Assembly: GCA_003451715.1 (NCBI GenBank)
Contig: DMJN01000278.1
Span: 1 to 16,054 of the forward strand
DNA: 16,054 nt
Origin: Gammaproteobacteria bacterium
GTDB lineage: Bacteria > Pseudomonadota > Gammaproteobacteria > Pseudomonadales > Pseudohongiellaceae
Reading direction: 5' to 3'
The notes beneath the pieces were generated by a model. It saw only the letters and a program-made list of their open reading frames with translations, was not told the DNA's origin and searched no databases. Position numbers and translations under genes: made by a program. Shown piece after piece: positions 1-9,282 of this stretch (position 1 is its first letter; each line of letters begins with the position of its first letter).

Positions 1-720
1 GCCGTGCTGATTCCGGAGGGCGAAAGGCGCCAGGTAGCACTGGCACGCTACGGTGTGGGCAAATCCTGGGAGATCTTCCCCGAAGGCACCGGCATGCGGG
101 TTCCAAACGATGGTAGGATCGCCTGGAATCTGCACTATTTCCCGGTCGGTACCGAGAAACCGGGCGATGTAGTGGAAGTTGGCTTGTGGTTCTATCCCGA
201 GGGTCAACAACCCGAGTTGGAAACCCGCGGTGAGACCATGTTTCGCGTCGACGGGCTCAAGGGCATGGCACGTGGCCAGGACATAGTCATCCCTCCCCAC
301 GGCTACCAGGTTCTGCAGGGTACACACCGCCTCGAGTCACCTGCGGTCATTCACAGCTTCCGTCCACACCTGCATATGCGTGGCAAGCTCATGGCCATGG
401 AAGCCATCTATCCCGACGGCACCAAAGAGGTACTCAGCCAGGCGAACAATTACAATCATAACTGGCAGATCGCCTACATCTTCGAGGACGATGTGAAACC
501 CATCCTGCCCACCGGCACAATCCTGCAGTTCACATCTGTTTTTGACAACACGACAAACAACCCCATCAATCCGGACCCGGAACAGTGGGTGGTGTTTGGC
601 AGACGTGGCGTCGATGAGATGAGCCATGCCTGGATAGGAATCACCTATATTAACGAAGAGCAATATGCACAGGCCATCGCTCAACGGCGTGCTGAGCAAG
701 AAACGCTACGGCTGAACTAA
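1..720 (+). CDS. Type II copper (ascorbate-dependent) monooxygenase-like protein, 5' truncated by window
   Basis: The frame is open to the left edge, so the true start lies upstream; the GTG at position 4 is unlikely to be the start. The visible part resembles the end of the N-terminal domain and the whole C-terminal domain of the PHM/DBH-type copper monooxygenases. Visible candidate ligands are the His of an N-L-H-Y motif (codon 133-135, matching the third CuH histidine of PHM), an H-L-H-M-R-G motif (codons 367-384, matching the CuM H-x-H), and the Met of D-E-M-S (codon 619-621, matching the CuM methionine). The family hydroxylates C-H bonds using two separate copper ions. Bacterial members are usually exported and often carry a cytochrome c domain; any such part or signal peptide would be outside the window. 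The quinohemoprotein gene follows after 50 bases, which suggests co-transcription and joint work in the periplasm. The substrate cannot be read from the sequence. Confidence 0.72.
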   Translation, partial: AVLIPEGERRQVALARYGVGKSWEIFPEGTGMRVPNDGRIAWNLHYFPVGTEKPGDVVEVGLWFYPEGQQPELETRGETMFRVDGLKGMARGQDIVIPPHGYQVLQGTHRLESPAVIHSFRPHLHMRGKLMAMEAIYPDGTKEVLSQANNYNHNWQIAYIFEDDVKPILPTGTILQFTSVFDNTTNNPINPDPEQWVVFGRRGVDEMSHAWIGITYINEEQYAQAIAQRRAEQETLRLN

Positions 721-770
721 GCAGCAGGAGCGAATTAAGCGGCGCGACTAACAAAGGAACTACCAAGTCT

Positions 771-2933
771 ATGTGCTCTCGACTGCTATTGCTGGTGAGC
801 CTGCTTGCCTCATCGATTGCCACCGGTCAGCAATTGCAGCAGGCCAACTATTCGTCTGCTCAATCCGATGCCGGCTCTGTGCTCTATCAACAAAACTGTG
901 CGACCTGTCACCTGGCTGATTTGCAGGGTGCTTTTGAAGCGCCGGCTTTGAATGATGCTAATTTCCAGAACAACTGGACCAATCGCAACACTGCGGAGCT
1001 GATTGACCTGCTGCAGCGTACCATGCCTCCTCAGGCTCCGGGCTCCTTGAGTGAATCCGATTATGTGCAACTCGTGGCTTTTCTGCTCAATGCCAACGAG
1101 ATCCCTCCCAGTAGTAATCCACTGACAGTCGATAACCCGGCAGTCGTGTTTCTTGGCGATCAGAACAACCTGCAACAGCAGCCCCAACGCACGCCGCTGC
1201 CAGGCATTGCAGGCACTATTCCTACACCCGGCACGCGTAATTCAATTCCTGAGATAGCCACCATCTATCAGAGCGATCGCGCCATTACACGCTCCTTCCA
1301 GCCGGTGCCGGGATTCCAGAATGTTTCTACCGAGAATCTTCGTAATCCGGATGCGGCCGACTGGACTTACTGGAGAAGAACTCCACAAAGCCAGGGATTC
1401 AGCCCACTCGATCAAATAGACAGAGCCAACGTAGACAGGCTGAGCCTGGCCTGGGTCTGGGGCATGGAATCTGGCCGAAGCCAACCCGCCCCATTGGTTC
1501 GTAACGGCATCATCTTTATTCCCAATTTCGGCAACGTCGTGCAAGCCTTAAATGGGAGAGATGGCACCTTGCTGTGGGAATATCGACGGCAGTTTCCCGA
1601 GGGAGGTCGTAGCGGTGGCCCGCTGCGTACACTGGCCATGTGGGAGGACATGATTTACGTGGCCACGACTGATGCTCACCTGGTGGCACTGGATGCCCGC
1701 ACGGGAGCAGTGCGCTGGGATGTGGAAATAGCCGATGAAACGCAGGGCTACTCGAATACCAGCGGACCGATCGTGGCCGATGGCAAGGTGATAAATGGTA
1801 TCACCGGTTGCACGCGCTTCTTCGAGGCGAGTTGTTTTATTACCGGGCATGACGCGCGCACCGGCGAGGAATTGTGGCGCACCTACACCATCGCCCAGCC
1901 CGGTGAAACTGGCGACGAGACCTGGGGTGGCTTGCCGGTGGAGTATCGCGGTGGTGGCGATGTGTGGATTACCGGCAGCTGGGATCCACAACTGGAACTG
2001 GTTTTTTTCGGTGTGGCGCAGGCTAAACCCTGGATGGCTGCCAGTCGTGGACTGACTACGGAAGATGAAACCCTCTACACCAATTCTACGCTGGCTATCG
2101 ATCCGGAAGACGGTCGTATCGCCTGGTATCGACAGCACGTGCCGGGTGAGTCCCTGGACATGGACGAAGCCTTCGAGCAGGTATTGGTGGATCTGTTCGG
2201 CGAGCAACTTCTGTTAACCATCGGCAAGAGCGGTATACTCTGGAAGCTGGATCGTCGTAGCGGGGAGTTTCAGGGACTTAAACAGACTGTATTCCAGAAT
2301 ATATTCTCAGAGCTCAACCTGGAGACCGGGCAGCTTAGATATCGGGAGGATATTCGTAATATGCAGATCGGAGAATGGTTGTCGGTCTGCCCTTCTACCG
2401 CCGGTGGTCACAACTGGCAATCCACCAGCTATCACCCGCCAACACGGCAGCTGGTAATACCGCTGAGCCAATCCTGTATGGAAATGTCACCGCGAGAAGT
2501 GAATTTTGAAGTCGGTTCAGGCGGCACCCAGGCAGACAGGGTGTGGATGGAAATGCCCGGCACCGATGGCCAATTCGGTAAGCTTGCTGCCTATGATGTG
2601 GAATCCATGGACGAAACCTGGAGTGTGCAACAGCGAGCGCCATTCCTGACCGCCGCATTATCCACCGCAGGCGGCCTGTTGTTTATCGGTGATTACAATC
2701 GCTATGTGCATGCCTACGACGTCGATACGGGCGAAGAGCTCTGGAATACCCGCCTGGCAACTTCAGTGCAGGGTTTTCCGGTCAGCTTTGCAATAGACGG
2801 CGAACAATACATAGCCATAGCAACTGGTCGCGAGGGTGGCAGCCCCTGGCGTATTGGCAATTTTCTGGCCCCGGAACTGGTCAGTCCCGATGGTCATAAT
2901 GCCCTGTATGTCTTCAAGCTAAGAGCCCGCTGA
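771..2933 (+). CDS. Periplasmic PQQ-dependent dehydrogenase with N-terminal cytochrome c domain (quinohemoprotein)
   Basis: A 720-residue exported protein. Residues 1-19 form a signal peptide. Residues 35-107 are a small cytochrome c domain with heme motif C43-A-T-C46-H47 and a likely axial Met85 in T-M-P-P. A linker of about 90 residues leads to a PQQ beta-propeller from about residue 195, opening with the family signature around D-W-T-Y-W and S-P-L-D-Q-I, and repeating tryptophan-docking blades of the type A-L-D-A-R-T-G-x-x-x-W. The S-L-D-M-D-E segment near 461-466 sits where alcohol dehydrogenases of this family carry the catalytic aspartate. The enzyme would oxidise an alcohol or aldehyde and pass electrons via PQQ to its own heme and then to the respiratory chain. 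The heme is N-terminal, unlike the C-terminal heme of classical type II alcohol dehydrogenases. An AAGGA lies 11 bases before the ATG, a rather long spacing. The copper monooxygenase gene is just upstream. Substrate unknown. Confidence 0.85.
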   Translation: MCSRLLLLVSLLASSIATGQQLQQANYSSAQSDAGSVLYQQNCATCHLADLQGAFEAPALNDANFQNNWTNRNTAELIDLLQRTMPPQAPGSLSESDYVQLVAFLLNANEIPPSSNPLTVDNPAVVFLGDQNNLQQQPQRTPLPGIAGTIPTPGTRNSIPEIATIYQSDRAITRSFQPVPGFQNVSTENLRNPDAADWTYWRRTPQSQGFSPLDQIDRANVDRLSLAWVWGMESGRSQPAPLVRNGIIFIPNFGNVVQALNGRDGTLLWEYRRQFPEGGRSGGPLRTLAMWEDMIYVATTDAHLVALDARTGAVRWDVEIADETQGYSNTSGPIVADGKVINGITGCTRFFEASCFITGHDARTGEELWRTYTIAQPGETGDETWGGLPVEYRGGGDVWITGSWDPQLELVFFGVAQAKPWMAASRGLTTEDETLYTNSTLAIDPEDGRIAWYRQHVPGESLDMDEAFEQVLVDLFGEQLLLTIGKSGILWKLDRRSGEFQGLKQTVFQNIFSELNLETGQLRYREDIRNMQIGEWLSVCPSTAGGHNWQSTSYHPPTRQLVIPLSQSCMEMSPREVNFEVGSGGTQADRVWMEMPGTDGQFGKLAAYDVESMDETWSVQQRAPFLTAALSTAGGLLFIGDYNRYVHAYDVDTGEELWNTRLATSVQGFPVSFAIDGEQYIAIATGREGGSPWRIGNFLAPELVSPDGHNALYVFKLRAR

Positions 2934-2935
2934 AC

Positions 2936-2948
2936 AAGTCTTAGACTT
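2936..2948. terminator. Possible small hairpin between convergent genes
   Basis: AAGTC-TTA-GACTT is a perfect 5-bp inverted repeat with a 3-base loop. It sits in the 13-base gap between the convergent dehydrogenase and outer-membrane protein genes and overlaps the start of the latter's TAA. The position fits a shared terminator, but the stem is short, AT-rich and has no clear U-tract, so the call is weak. Confidence 0.2.
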
Positions 2949-4641
2949 AGAAGCGACTTTTAACATTGAAGGAAACCTGCAAGTCTCGAACATCCCTGTC
3001 GCTCCGATTAGTCAACGGAAACGAAAAATCGATATGTGCGATACGACCAGAGCCCGCCTTGCTCGACGCCAGGCGTAATCCGACGCCGATGTTTGCCAAC
3101 AGATCATCTTCCACACCATTATCAAATCCCGGTTCCCAGGCGCGACCCACATCGATGAACAGGGCTCCCCCGACTCGGACCAGGTTCCAGAGATGGATGT
3201 CTGTGTACAGGCGTTCCTCGAGGGTGAGTAACAGGCTGCGATCGCCTACCTGAAAACGGTTATCGAAGGCACGAGCTCCGCTGAGCCCGCCCAATAGTAT
3301 CTGGCGATGACCGTTCAGATGCTTCGAATACACGGCCTCCAGGCTGGCGAAGAAAGAACGATTGTCAGTCTGGCGCCTGTAATAGCGAGTCTCATAACTG
3401 ATCTCTACATCTTCCGCGACATCCTCATCCAGATTCCACAACCCCTCCCACTCCAATAAGTGCTGCCAGAGAACATCATCATTAAAGAACAGGGTGTCGC
3501 TGAAGAATCCTTCCAACACCAGTCGATCCTGATCCGACCCGAAGGCATCTGCCGCCACACCGAAACGATTAGACAAGTGATAACCTAGATGTATATCTTC
3601 GGTTCTATAAATCTGATCCAGGTTAAATGCGGTATCAAAGTAGTCCTGCACTGCTTCGTATTCGAAATAGACGGTGGACAGTTCCTTGTCGTCGGGAAAT
3701 TGCACCGGCGGTGGTAATTCATCTCCGATCCCGAATTCATCATTTCGATACCGATAACCAATACTCCAACGTTTTACAGTGCCGTTGACGAGTCCCTGTG
3801 AGAATCCGTACTCTAATTCGAAATCCTCGATATTATGTTCCACCTCGCTAACATCATCACCACGAAAATACTGCTCATCCTGGCGCTCTATATCTTCAAT
3901 CCGAACGGACCAGCTCTGGCGTGAGTCGAGGGAGAAGAATGGCAGTGCCAACTCGAAGGAGCGCGTGAACCCATCATCACTATCGATCAGAGTAGTTACA
4001 TTTGTTACCCGGGAGCCGAGTACGTTATTGTCTTCATATGTCAATTCACTGGAACGCCGGTCAATGTCGCTGCTGCTGCCCACGGAAAGTAGCTTACCCA
4101 GCCCGAGCAAATTGGAGTCTCGTAACCCAAAGCTATAGGCGTTTTCACCACCGGAACGATCGAATGAAAAATTCGGGCTTAAGGTCCAGTTGTCCTTGGT
4201 AATCACCTCAACGTCAATCCGTTCGTTGCAGTGCCTGATGGGACGAATATCCGCGTCGTAAAGATAACGCTGCTCCCTTAAGAGGCGTGATGATTCTTCG
4301 AGTATGCTTGAGGAATATGCCTGGCCGGAATCGAATAGCAATTGTTGTGAGACTGTCGGTCCTTTCGTCATGATATGGATGCGATTGGCTAGACGAAACA
4401 GCAGATTGTTTTCAGCGGGATTTGTTTCATCGAAAATTGGCAACCGCGTAAAGTGAATTTCACCTACAGACGCATCTGCGGGATAGGTTTGTTGAGGCAT
4501 CTGTTCCTGTAGAAATCCATAACTTCCGGTAGCAGGTTCAAAAACAAGCTCACAGTCTTCTGCAGCAGCTGCAATGGAGGCAATTATCCAGTTAAGCAGT
4601 AGCATCAGTGTGGAAACAGTTTTAAGTGTTGTGATTTTCAT
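2947..4641 (-). CDS. Omp85-superfamily (BamA/TamA-like) outer-membrane beta-barrel protein with one POTRA-like domain
   Basis: A 564-residue protein. Residues 1-27 form a Sec signal peptide ending in a run of alanines. Residues about 61-152 look like a single POTRA module, including the typical helix-strand stretch S-S-R-L-L-R-E-Q-R-Y-L-Y-D-A and a following strand ending in K-D-N-W-T. Residues about 155-564 are rich in alternating hydrophobic/aromatic strands. The end has Omp85-like blocks (F-I-D-V-G-R-A-W, then G-V-G-L-R) and a terminal Phe, as expected for barrel insertion by the Bam machinery. With one POTRA it is far shorter than BamA (five POTRA, about 800 residues), so it is not the essential BamA. 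It could be a TamA/patatin-barrel/D15-type relative or a surface-antigen-like barrel. It stands alone on its strand. No strong Shine-Dalgarno sequence precedes the ATG, and I see no convincing promoter in the 119-base divergent gap upstream. Confidence 0.7.
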   Translation of the reverse strand: MKITTLKTVSTLMLLLNWIIASIAAAAEDCELVFEPATGSYGFLQEQMPQQTYPADASVGEIHFTRLPIFDETNPAENNLLFRLANRIHIMTKGPTVSQQLLFDSGQAYSSSILEESSRLLREQRYLYDADIRPIRHCNERIDVEVITKDNWTLSPNFSFDRSGGENAYSFGLRDSNLLGLGKLLSVGSSSDIDRRSSELTYEDNNVLGSRVTNVTTLIDSDDGFTRSFELALPFFSLDSRQSWSVRIEDIERQDEQYFRGDDVSEVEHNIEDFELEYGFSQGLVNGTVKRWSIGYRYRNDEFGIGDELPPPVQFPDDKELSTVYFEYEAVQDYFDTAFNLDQIYRTEDIHLGYHLSNRFGVAADAFGSDQDRLVLEGFFSDTLFFNDDVLWQHLLEWEGLWNLDEDVAEDVEISYETRYYRRQTDNRSFFASLEAVYSKHLNGHRQILLGGLSGARAFDNRFQVGDRSLLLTLEERLYTDIHLWNLVRVGGALFIDVGRAWEPGFDNGVEDDLLANIGVGLRLASSKAGSGRIAHIDFSFPLTNRSDRDVRDLQVSFNVKSRF

Positions 4642-4760
4642 TGAATTCGCTAAATGAATTGTGTGAAGCTAGATTCGCTCATAGCTTGGGCTGAACGTAA
4701 AACTGCAATGCCGACTCAGTCAGAAGGATAGCAAGTTAGACCCGACAGTGAAAATCAGTC

Positions 4761-5429
4761 ATGGTAAAACCGCAAATAGTTCGTAGAGATATTGCATGGG
4801 TGGCTTTGGCGCTGGCGATATTGCCAACCGCGGCAATCAACATCAATTACTTGATAGCTGCCTCAGAAGGCTATGTGCCCTGGTGTGTGCCGTATTGGGA
4901 TAGCTGCACCTCGATCAGTGCCACGGGAAGGGAGGGTACCGCGTTCTTCTTTTTTAAGAGCACCATGATCCCAATCGCTTTTGTCTATCTATGGTACTGG
5001 AAGCTTGCAGATCGGGCGCTGGCGGTAACGGACCACTCACCAAGAATCATTACCAACCTGGGGATCATAGCCTGCGTTGCGCTGATCTGTTATACCCTGG
5101 CGCTAGGAGCTGTCGGTGACAATTTTCGAACGACTCGCAGGATCGGTGTTATCCTGTACTTTACTTTTACCTATCTAAACCAGCTGTTAGTGCTCTATCA
5201 AATCTATAAACGTGAACTGGCGGATCCAAGCCGCCAGCTGCAATTGGCACTTTGTTTATTGATACTCGCCATTGGAGTGCTGACACTCCTGCTGGATGTC
5301 TTACTGGATAACTACGATGACTACGACGATGCCTTCGAGTGGACACTGGCGTTGTTGATACATATGAATTTTCTATTGGCATGGTGGGGTTGGCGCGCTA
5401 CTGCGCACTCTAGCCCGCTGCTGCGATAA
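4761..5429 (+). CDS. Six-helix integral membrane protein, Frag1/DRAM/Sfk1-like
   Basis: A 222-residue protein with about six predicted membrane segments (near residues 11-33, 64-80, 93-113, 124-145, 157-180 and 193-212). The first periplasmic loop has two cysteines in the segment Y-V-P-W-C-V-P-Y-W-D-S-C, followed by T-S-I-S-A-T-G-R and then a second helix opening with a phenylalanine run. This layout, a loop after the first helix with S-x-T-G and then a long membrane bundle, resembles the Frag1/DRAM/Sfk1 family (PGAP2 relatives in eukaryotes). No biochemical role is established for bacterial members. The gene ends 9 bases before the symporter gene, so the two are probably co-transcribed, and it may assist or modulate that transporter (inference). 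The Shine-Dalgarno sequence is weak. The family call rests on pattern memory and is moderate; that it is a real membrane protein gene is much surer. Confidence 0.6.
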   Translation: MVKPQIVRRDIAWVALALAILPTAAININYLIAASEGYVPWCVPYWDSCTSISATGREGTAFFFFKSTMIPIAFVYLWYWKLADRALAVTDHSPRIITNLGIIACVALICYTLALGAVGDNFRTTRRIGVILYFTFTYLNQLLVLYQIYKRELADPSRQLQLALCLLILAIGVLTLLLDVLLDNYDDYDDAFEWTLALLIHMNFLLAWWGWRATAHSSPLLR

Positions 5430-5438
5430 TCTATCGCT

Positions 5439-6668
5439 ATGAAGCTGTCAACGAAGATACTGCTTGGTCTGGCACTGGGACTGGTCAGTGGAATCACTTA
5501 CTCACTCATAGACCAGAATACTCTAGGTTTTGTCCCCGGTCTTATCGAACCGGTGGGCAGCCTGTGGGTGAATGCGATTCGAATGACGGTGATACCGCTA
5601 CTCATGGCTTTGCTCGTGACTGCTATCGCCGGCCAGCATACCAGCAGTAGGGTTGCCACGCTGGGAGGCAAGACGATAGCTCTTTTCGTGATCATGATCC
5701 TGGCTTCAGCACTGCTGGCTCTGCTCGTCGCACCGCCGCTTATTGCCCTGCTGGACATCGACCCGGCTGCCAGCCAGGCCCTCCTGCAAAGTACCGGTAC
5801 CAGTGTTACGGTCGTATCAGAACTGCCACCGTTTCGAGACTGGCTGGTTGGGTTGATTCCGGCCTATCCATTCGCTGCCGCGGTGGATGACGCAATCCTG
5901 CCACTATTGATATTCACCGGCCTGTTCTCAGTCGCACTACTACAAGTCAGCGAACAACATCGGCAGATCGTAGTCAATTTCTTCGCCGCCATTAAAGATG
6001 CCATGTTTGTGTTGATCGCCTGGATCATGGCGGTAGCCCCTATCGGTATCTTTGCCCTGGTGTTTCCACTCGCTGCCACTCTGGGTCTGTCTGCCATCAC
6101 CGTGCTGGGCTCTTTCATCTTTATCGTATGCAGCCTGATCGTTGCACTGATACTGATACTGTACCCGCTTGCCCGGTTCGGGGCAGGGATTCCACTGCGT
6201 AAATTCGCACGCACTGTAGCGCCGGCACAGGCAATTGGATTCAGCACCCGCTCTTCTCTGGCATCCTTGCCGGCTACCTATGCAGCTACAGAGTTGCTGG
6301 GTATTCCTGAAAAAGTGTCGGGTCTCGTACTGCCGGTTGCAGTTACCTTGTTCAAGTATGCTTCACCGCTTGCACGCACCACCGGTACTTACTTCATCGC
6401 CAGTCTCTATGGCATCGATTTGAATTTTGGGGAATTAGGCATCATTGCTCTCGCCATAGGTCTGCTGAGTTTTTACTCTCCCGGCATACCCAGCGGTGGC
6501 CTGCTGATCATGGCTCCGGTCTATTTGTCCTTGGGTTTGCCGGTAGAGGGCATAGGAATTCTTATCGCCATCGATCTCATAGTGGACATGTTTCTCACTG
6601 CGGCCAATGTTACTGCCAACGTAACCGCCACTGCCCTGCTTGCCGGGCTGCATACGCTGAACCACTAG
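5439..6668 (+). CDS. Divergent dicarboxylate/amino acid:cation symporter (DAACS, GltP/DctA-like)
   Basis: A 409-residue transporter with the full DAACS layout: an N-terminal scaffold with the family signature at about residues 36-63 (P-x-G-x-L-W-V-N-A-I-R-M-T-V-I-P-L), the HP1 hairpin T-R-S-S-L-A-S-L-P (270-278), TM7, HP2 (S-F-Y-S-P-G-I-P-S-G-G, 344-354) and TM8 (D379...D383...N390). From memory, HP1 to TM8 aligns to archaeal GltPh almost without gaps. It shows major substitutions: the TM7 N-M-D-G-T motif reads F-K-Y-A-S (305-309), Arg397 of GltPh (substrate side-chain carboxylate) is Leu386, and Asp405 (Na+ site 1) is Asn394. Asp390, Asp394, Thr398 and Asn401 equivalents are kept. This suggests a substrate without an acidic side chain and altered or absent sodium coupling. 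It follows the small membrane protein by 9 bases. No terminator hairpin with a U-tract is visible after it. Confidence 0.83.
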   Translation: MKLSTKILLGLALGLVSGITYSLIDQNTLGFVPGLIEPVGSLWVNAIRMTVIPLLMALLVTAIAGQHTSSRVATLGGKTIALFVIMILASALLALLVAPPLIALLDIDPAASQALLQSTGTSVTVVSELPPFRDWLVGLIPAYPFAAAVDDAILPLLIFTGLFSVALLQVSEQHRQIVVNFFAAIKDAMFVLIAWIMAVAPIGIFALVFPLAATLGLSAITVLGSFIFIVCSLIVALILILYPLARFGAGIPLRKFARTVAPAQAIGFSTRSSLASLPATYAATELLGIPEKVSGLVLPVAVTLFKYASPLARTTGTYFIASLYGIDLNFGELGIIALAIGLLSFYSPGIPSGGLLIMAPVYLSLGLPVEGIGILIAIDLIVDMFLTAANVTANVTATALLAGLHTLNH

Positions 6669-6709
6669 CCCAGCCAGGCCCGGCAGCGTCTTTGTTAAGT
6701 GCCCTGCGA

Positions 6710-6723
6710 TTGATATAGGTCAA
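6710..6723 (+). promoter_or_regulatory. FNR/ANR-type operator
   Basis: TTGATATAGGTCAA matches the FNR/ANR consensus TTGAT-N4-ATCAA at nine of ten specified bases. It is in an intergenic gap upstream of the small exported protein at 6877. A second perfect inverted repeat, TCAAA-CTG-TTTGA, overlaps its right half (6720-6732) and might host another regulator. The box centre (6716.5) is about 31 bases from the centre of the TATGAT at 6745-6750, the geometry of a class II activated promoter (centre near -41.5). This suggests the downstream gene is induced under low oxygen. The motif match and spacing are seen; regulation is inferred. Confidence 0.6.
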
Positions 6724-6744
6724 ACTGTTTGACCCTGTCGCTCC

Positions 6745-6750
6745 TATGAT
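6745..6750 (+). promoter_or_regulatory. Putative -10 element of the FNR-type promoter
   Basis: TATGAT matches the sigma-70 -10 consensus in five of six positions and predicts a start of transcription near 6757. That would give a leader of about 120 bases before the ATG at 6877. There is no good -35 hexamer, as expected if the overlapping FNR/ANR box replaces it. Confidence 0.45.
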
Positions 6751-6823
6751 TGCTAGTGGGGTCTTGTATACGGGAATCCTGAATATTCAATTTATGTACA
6801 AACGCACGCAAGTGCTGCATAAG

Positions 6824-6840
6824 CGGATACGGAGTATCCG
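6824..6840 (+). repeat. Perfect inverted repeat (hairpin) in the leader of the small exported protein gene
   Basis: CGGATAC-GGA-GTATCCG gives a 7-bp stem with a 3-base loop, about 36 bases before the ATG at 6877 and inside the predicted leader. It has no following U-tract, so it is not a standard terminator. It could be an mRNA-stabilising element or a protein-binding palindrome. The inverted repeat is directly seen; any role is open. Confidence 0.5.
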
Positions 6841-6876
6841 GTTATCCACTTTTTAGGATTATGAGATAGGTACTTT

Positions 6877-7314
6877 ATGACTAAAACTAAATTATTTCTA
6901 GGGGTAGTTGCCTCAATATCATTGCTCTATACCCCACTCAGCCTGGCCCAGTCTCTGGTTGACGGTGTATACGGGTCTGACGGTTACACGTCTGACGGTG
7001 ATGCCCGGGGCACCGGCAAATGTACTCTGACGATCAAAAAACTTGATGAGTCACACAAGTACGGTGACGAGGCCTTCGAACTGGAATCTTCCGGTACGGG
7101 CTCCTGTGAGTGGACCGCCATCGGCATATCGAAAAATTATGCGATAAACGCTGGCATGGTTACCGGCGGTGGCGCCACAGCTTTCGTTACGCTGAAGTTC
7201 CCCTTCGGCCCTGCCGGAAAGCGCATTGAGCTCACCTCTATGGACAGCGATGGGACTGTGCGAAGCCGCGAGGTGTTCAACAAACTGGATGACCAGCTGC
7301 TCACCGCGGAATAG
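6877..7314 (+). CDS. Small exported protein of unknown function
   Basis: A 145-residue protein with a clear Sec signal peptide (M-T-K-T-K, a hydrophobic core to about residue 20, and probable cleavage after S-L-A-Q at residue 25). The mature part is about 120 residues, rich in Gly, Ser, Thr and Asp, with two cysteines (C49 and C77) that could form a disulfide. It contains strand-like alternations such as A-T-A-F-V-T-L-K-F and R-I-E-L-T-S-M, suggesting a small beta-rich periplasmic or secreted domain. I do not recognise a family. An AGG lies 7 bases before the ATG. The gene stands alone, transcribed away from the symporter region, behind an FNR/ANR-like box and TATGAT element. That is the only clue to its role: possible expression under oxygen limitation. 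Confidence 0.7.
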   Translation: MTKTKLFLGVVASISLLYTPLSLAQSLVDGVYGSDGYTSDGDARGTGKCTLTIKKLDESHKYGDEAFELESSGTGSCEWTAIGISKNYAINAGMVTGGGATAFVTLKFPFGPAGKRIELTSMDSDGTVRSREVFNKLDDQLLTAE

Positions 7315-7334
7315 TAGACACTATTCAGCAGGTC

Positions 7335-7364
7335 GACTCTTGATTCTACGCTAAGCGCAGAGTC
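7335..7364. terminator. Possible weak bidirectional hairpin
   Basis: GACTCT (7335-7340) and AGAGTC (7359-7364) are perfect complements, with a smaller nested CGCT-A-AGCG inside the loop. The element sits in the gap between the small exported protein gene and the convergent ATP-grasp pseudogene, where a shared terminator would be expected. It lacks a clear U-tract on either strand. Confidence 0.22.
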
Positions 7365-7365
7365 A

Positions 7366-8317
7366 CTATAGTTCAGCCAGCAATTCGAAACGAAGTGCTG
7401 TGGCGGGTTTGTTTTCATTTTTCTCAGGATCGAGAACACCGTACATTGCCTGCACCATGGGAATATTGACCTGTGTATTAACCAGGCGCGTGTGGACAAT
7501 ATTCGGCCGATCATTTATCTCTACCAGTACCGATGACTGATCCTTCCTGACCAATACATCCAAACCGAACAGACAGTAGCTTTGGGGGGGGTTCGTATTT
7601 TAGAAAAGCTCGAAAGCCGTTAAAGACCTCGACAAGATGAGCCTGTAGCTTTTCACAGTATAGGGAATTTGATGCCAGTACATCGAAAGGCAGCATCTTG
7701 ATGGGGCTTTCCCGATCCATATAACCCACGTGATTAAACTGGACCTGAGGATCAATGCTCTGCGGATCGTAGCAGGCTCCATGTACGACGATAATTCCGC
7801 CCTAGAATAAATAAATCTTACCCTGGTAAACCAGTAAATAAATTCGCTGTGTAAACTTCTTAGCTTCTATCAGAACAAGATCCTGCACAGCCTCCTGAAT
7901 GATGGCGCCAAAATAGAAATGGTCGGCGATTTGTTCCCGGGTAACCACACGTATTCTCTTGCCGCCGGTTGCCAGTGGATCCTTTATAAACCAGAGTGAA
8001 CCCGGCTCGTCCGGAACGTCTTCTTCAGTGAAATACACGCGTGGATAGCTGATCCCACTATCTATCAGGACGTTGGCCATGTTGGATTTGTTATCCAACT
8101 GCATGGTACGTTGCCTATCGATCAGGTGAAACCCGATGCTTGGTCCCTGCGGCGGAATCTTGCCGCCAACCTGGTCGAAATACAGTAGATCGATACGGGC
8201 ATCACCCGGGCGATATTCTCTACCACCAAGCGGTTGCAGGGCTCGCTTGAAGATTTGCGATCCCCGATTGCTGAAATAGACAAAGTCTGATCCGTCCGCT
8301 GAAGATACGTCAGACAT
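7366..8317 (-). pseudogene. Tubulin-tyrosine-ligase-like ATP-grasp protein, interrupted by an amber stop and a frameshift
   Basis: Joined conceptually, the reading gives about 316 residues resembling the TTL/ATP-grasp ligase family, which attach amino acids to carboxyl ends using ATP. In order: an N-terminal domain; L-W-F-I-K-D-P with a glycine turn (T-G-G-K-R-I-R-V-V) as the nucleotide lysine/loop; I-I-Q-E-A-V-Q-D-L-V-L-I; K-K-F-T-Q-R-I-Y-L-L-V; a TAG stop at 7802-7804; then in the same frame G-G-I-I-V-V-H-G-A-C-Y and N-H-V-G-Y-M. A frameshift follows at a run of eight G (7584-7591). Removing one base gives E-P-P-Q-S-Y-C-L-F-G-L-D-V-L-V-R and then V-L-V-E-I-N-D-R-P-N, the metal-binding E-x-N. 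All core motifs survive across the breaks, so decay is recent or the breaks are sequencing errors. The ATG at 8315-8317 is the only start after the upstream in-frame TAA, and its ribosome site is poor. The native substrate is unknown. Confidence 0.72.
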
Positions 8318-8348
8318 CTGGATGGGCCGTTTGCTTTAAAGGCATGAT

Positions 8349-8384
8349 CAGGCTGGCACTACGCGTCCTGGTAATACCAGCCTG
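8349..8384. repeat. Inverted repeat with an alternative inner hairpin
   Basis: CAGGCTGG (8349-8356) and CCAGCCTG (8377-8384) form a perfect 8-bp outer stem. On the - strand the competing CTGGT-ATT-ACCAG hairpin overlaps one arm, so the two structures exclude each other. The repeat lies immediately after the stop codon of the methyltransferase-like gene and before the ATP-grasp pseudogene on the same strand. A role in termination or attenuation is possible, but no U-tract follows. Confidence 0.4.
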
Positions 8385-8388
8385 CAGT

Positions 8389-9147
8389 TCAACGTTTCTT
8401 AATGATTCTCAACACGAATCGATCCGTAGCTCCGCGCATACCTTCTGCGAATATACTACCGCTGCGATTGTCTTCGATGTTGCGCAGATTCTTTCCGCTG
8501 GCCTCGACGAACAGCCCGGCACTCTGCGCATCGGCAACCACCTGCGACTCCAGCGCTCTGTGTAACGCACCATTGTCATAGACTGGATGACCCGCATGTT
8601 CAATGACTCCCAATACACCTCCCACCTTTAAAACCCGACGCATCTCTGCCAGGAAGTCGGCGGCGGCATTGGGATTATCGGAGCGATAGAGCTCGTGAAA
8701 CTCCAGTGCGATGATGGCGGCATCCAATAAATTGTCCGGTAGCGGCAGGTCATCTGGATCGCTAGTGATGGGTTCAACGTTTGCCAGGCGACTATTAGCC
8801 AGCCGCTGATCGATCGCAGCGGCGGTACGCTCACCACGGTTGCCCGTCAGCGAGGCTGCTGAGTTCTGCATATAGACCTTGCCAGACGGACCAACCACAT
8901 TTGAGAGCACCTCAGTGTAGTAGCCAGCTGCCGCTACCAGATCGATAACAGTCATGCCCTCTTCCACACCCAGAAAATTCAGCTGGGTGATGGGTCTTCG
9001 ACCCGGATCTCTCGCCTTATCGGCATCGGCTCTGCCCGGATCATTCGATATTTGCCGAATCAATCCCTGTACATCCAGTGACTGTGCCTGCACCTGAATA
9101 CTCATCAGCGCCAACGCAGACATCAGTACTACTAATATTTTCTTCAT
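8389..9147 (-). CDS. Exported class I SAM-dependent methyltransferase-like protein
   Basis: The start is placed at the ATG of 9145-9147 because GAGGGTGGAGG lies directly before it and M-K-K-I-L-V-V opens a textbook signal peptide (cleavage near Q-A-Q at residue 22). A longer frame from 9189 would add 14 residues in front of the signal peptide. The 252-residue protein carries R-D-P-G-R-R-P-I-T-Q-L-N-F-L-G-V, the SAM-binding motif I region V-I-D-L-V-A-A-A-G-Y-Y-T-E (67-79), and a Rossmann post-motif (D-D-L-P-L-P-D...A-A-I-I-A-L-E-F-H-E-L-Y, then E-M-R-R-V-L-K-V-G-G-V-L-G-V-I-E-H). Motif I has only one of the usual glycines of D-x-G-x-G-x-G. Related exported methyltransferase-like proteins occur widely in Gammaproteobacteria without a known substrate. 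Because SAM is cytoplasmic, catalysis in the periplasm is doubtful and the protein may serve another role. Confidence 0.75.
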   Translation of the reverse strand: MKKILVVLMSALALMSIQVQAQSLDVQGLIRQISNDPGRADADKARDPGRRPITQLNFLGVEEGMTVIDLVAAAGYYTEVLSNVVGPSGKVYMQNSAASLTGNRGERTAAAIDQRLANSRLANVEPITSDPDDLPLPDNLLDAAIIALEFHELYRSDNPNAAADFLAEMRRVLKVGGVLGVIEHAGHPVYDNGALHRALESQVVADAQSAGLFVEASGKNLRNIEDNRSGSIFAEGMRGATDRFVLRIIKKR

Positions 9148-9282
9148 ATCCTCCACCCTCGTGATTTTTATATTGTTTTCATCGGTCAACGAAGCATAAG
9201 CCCATTCCGTCCCTATTTAAACCCGATTTTCATAGCTCTTCGTTCATTACAGTTTGCTGAGCAGCTGAGGTAGACTGCCGAT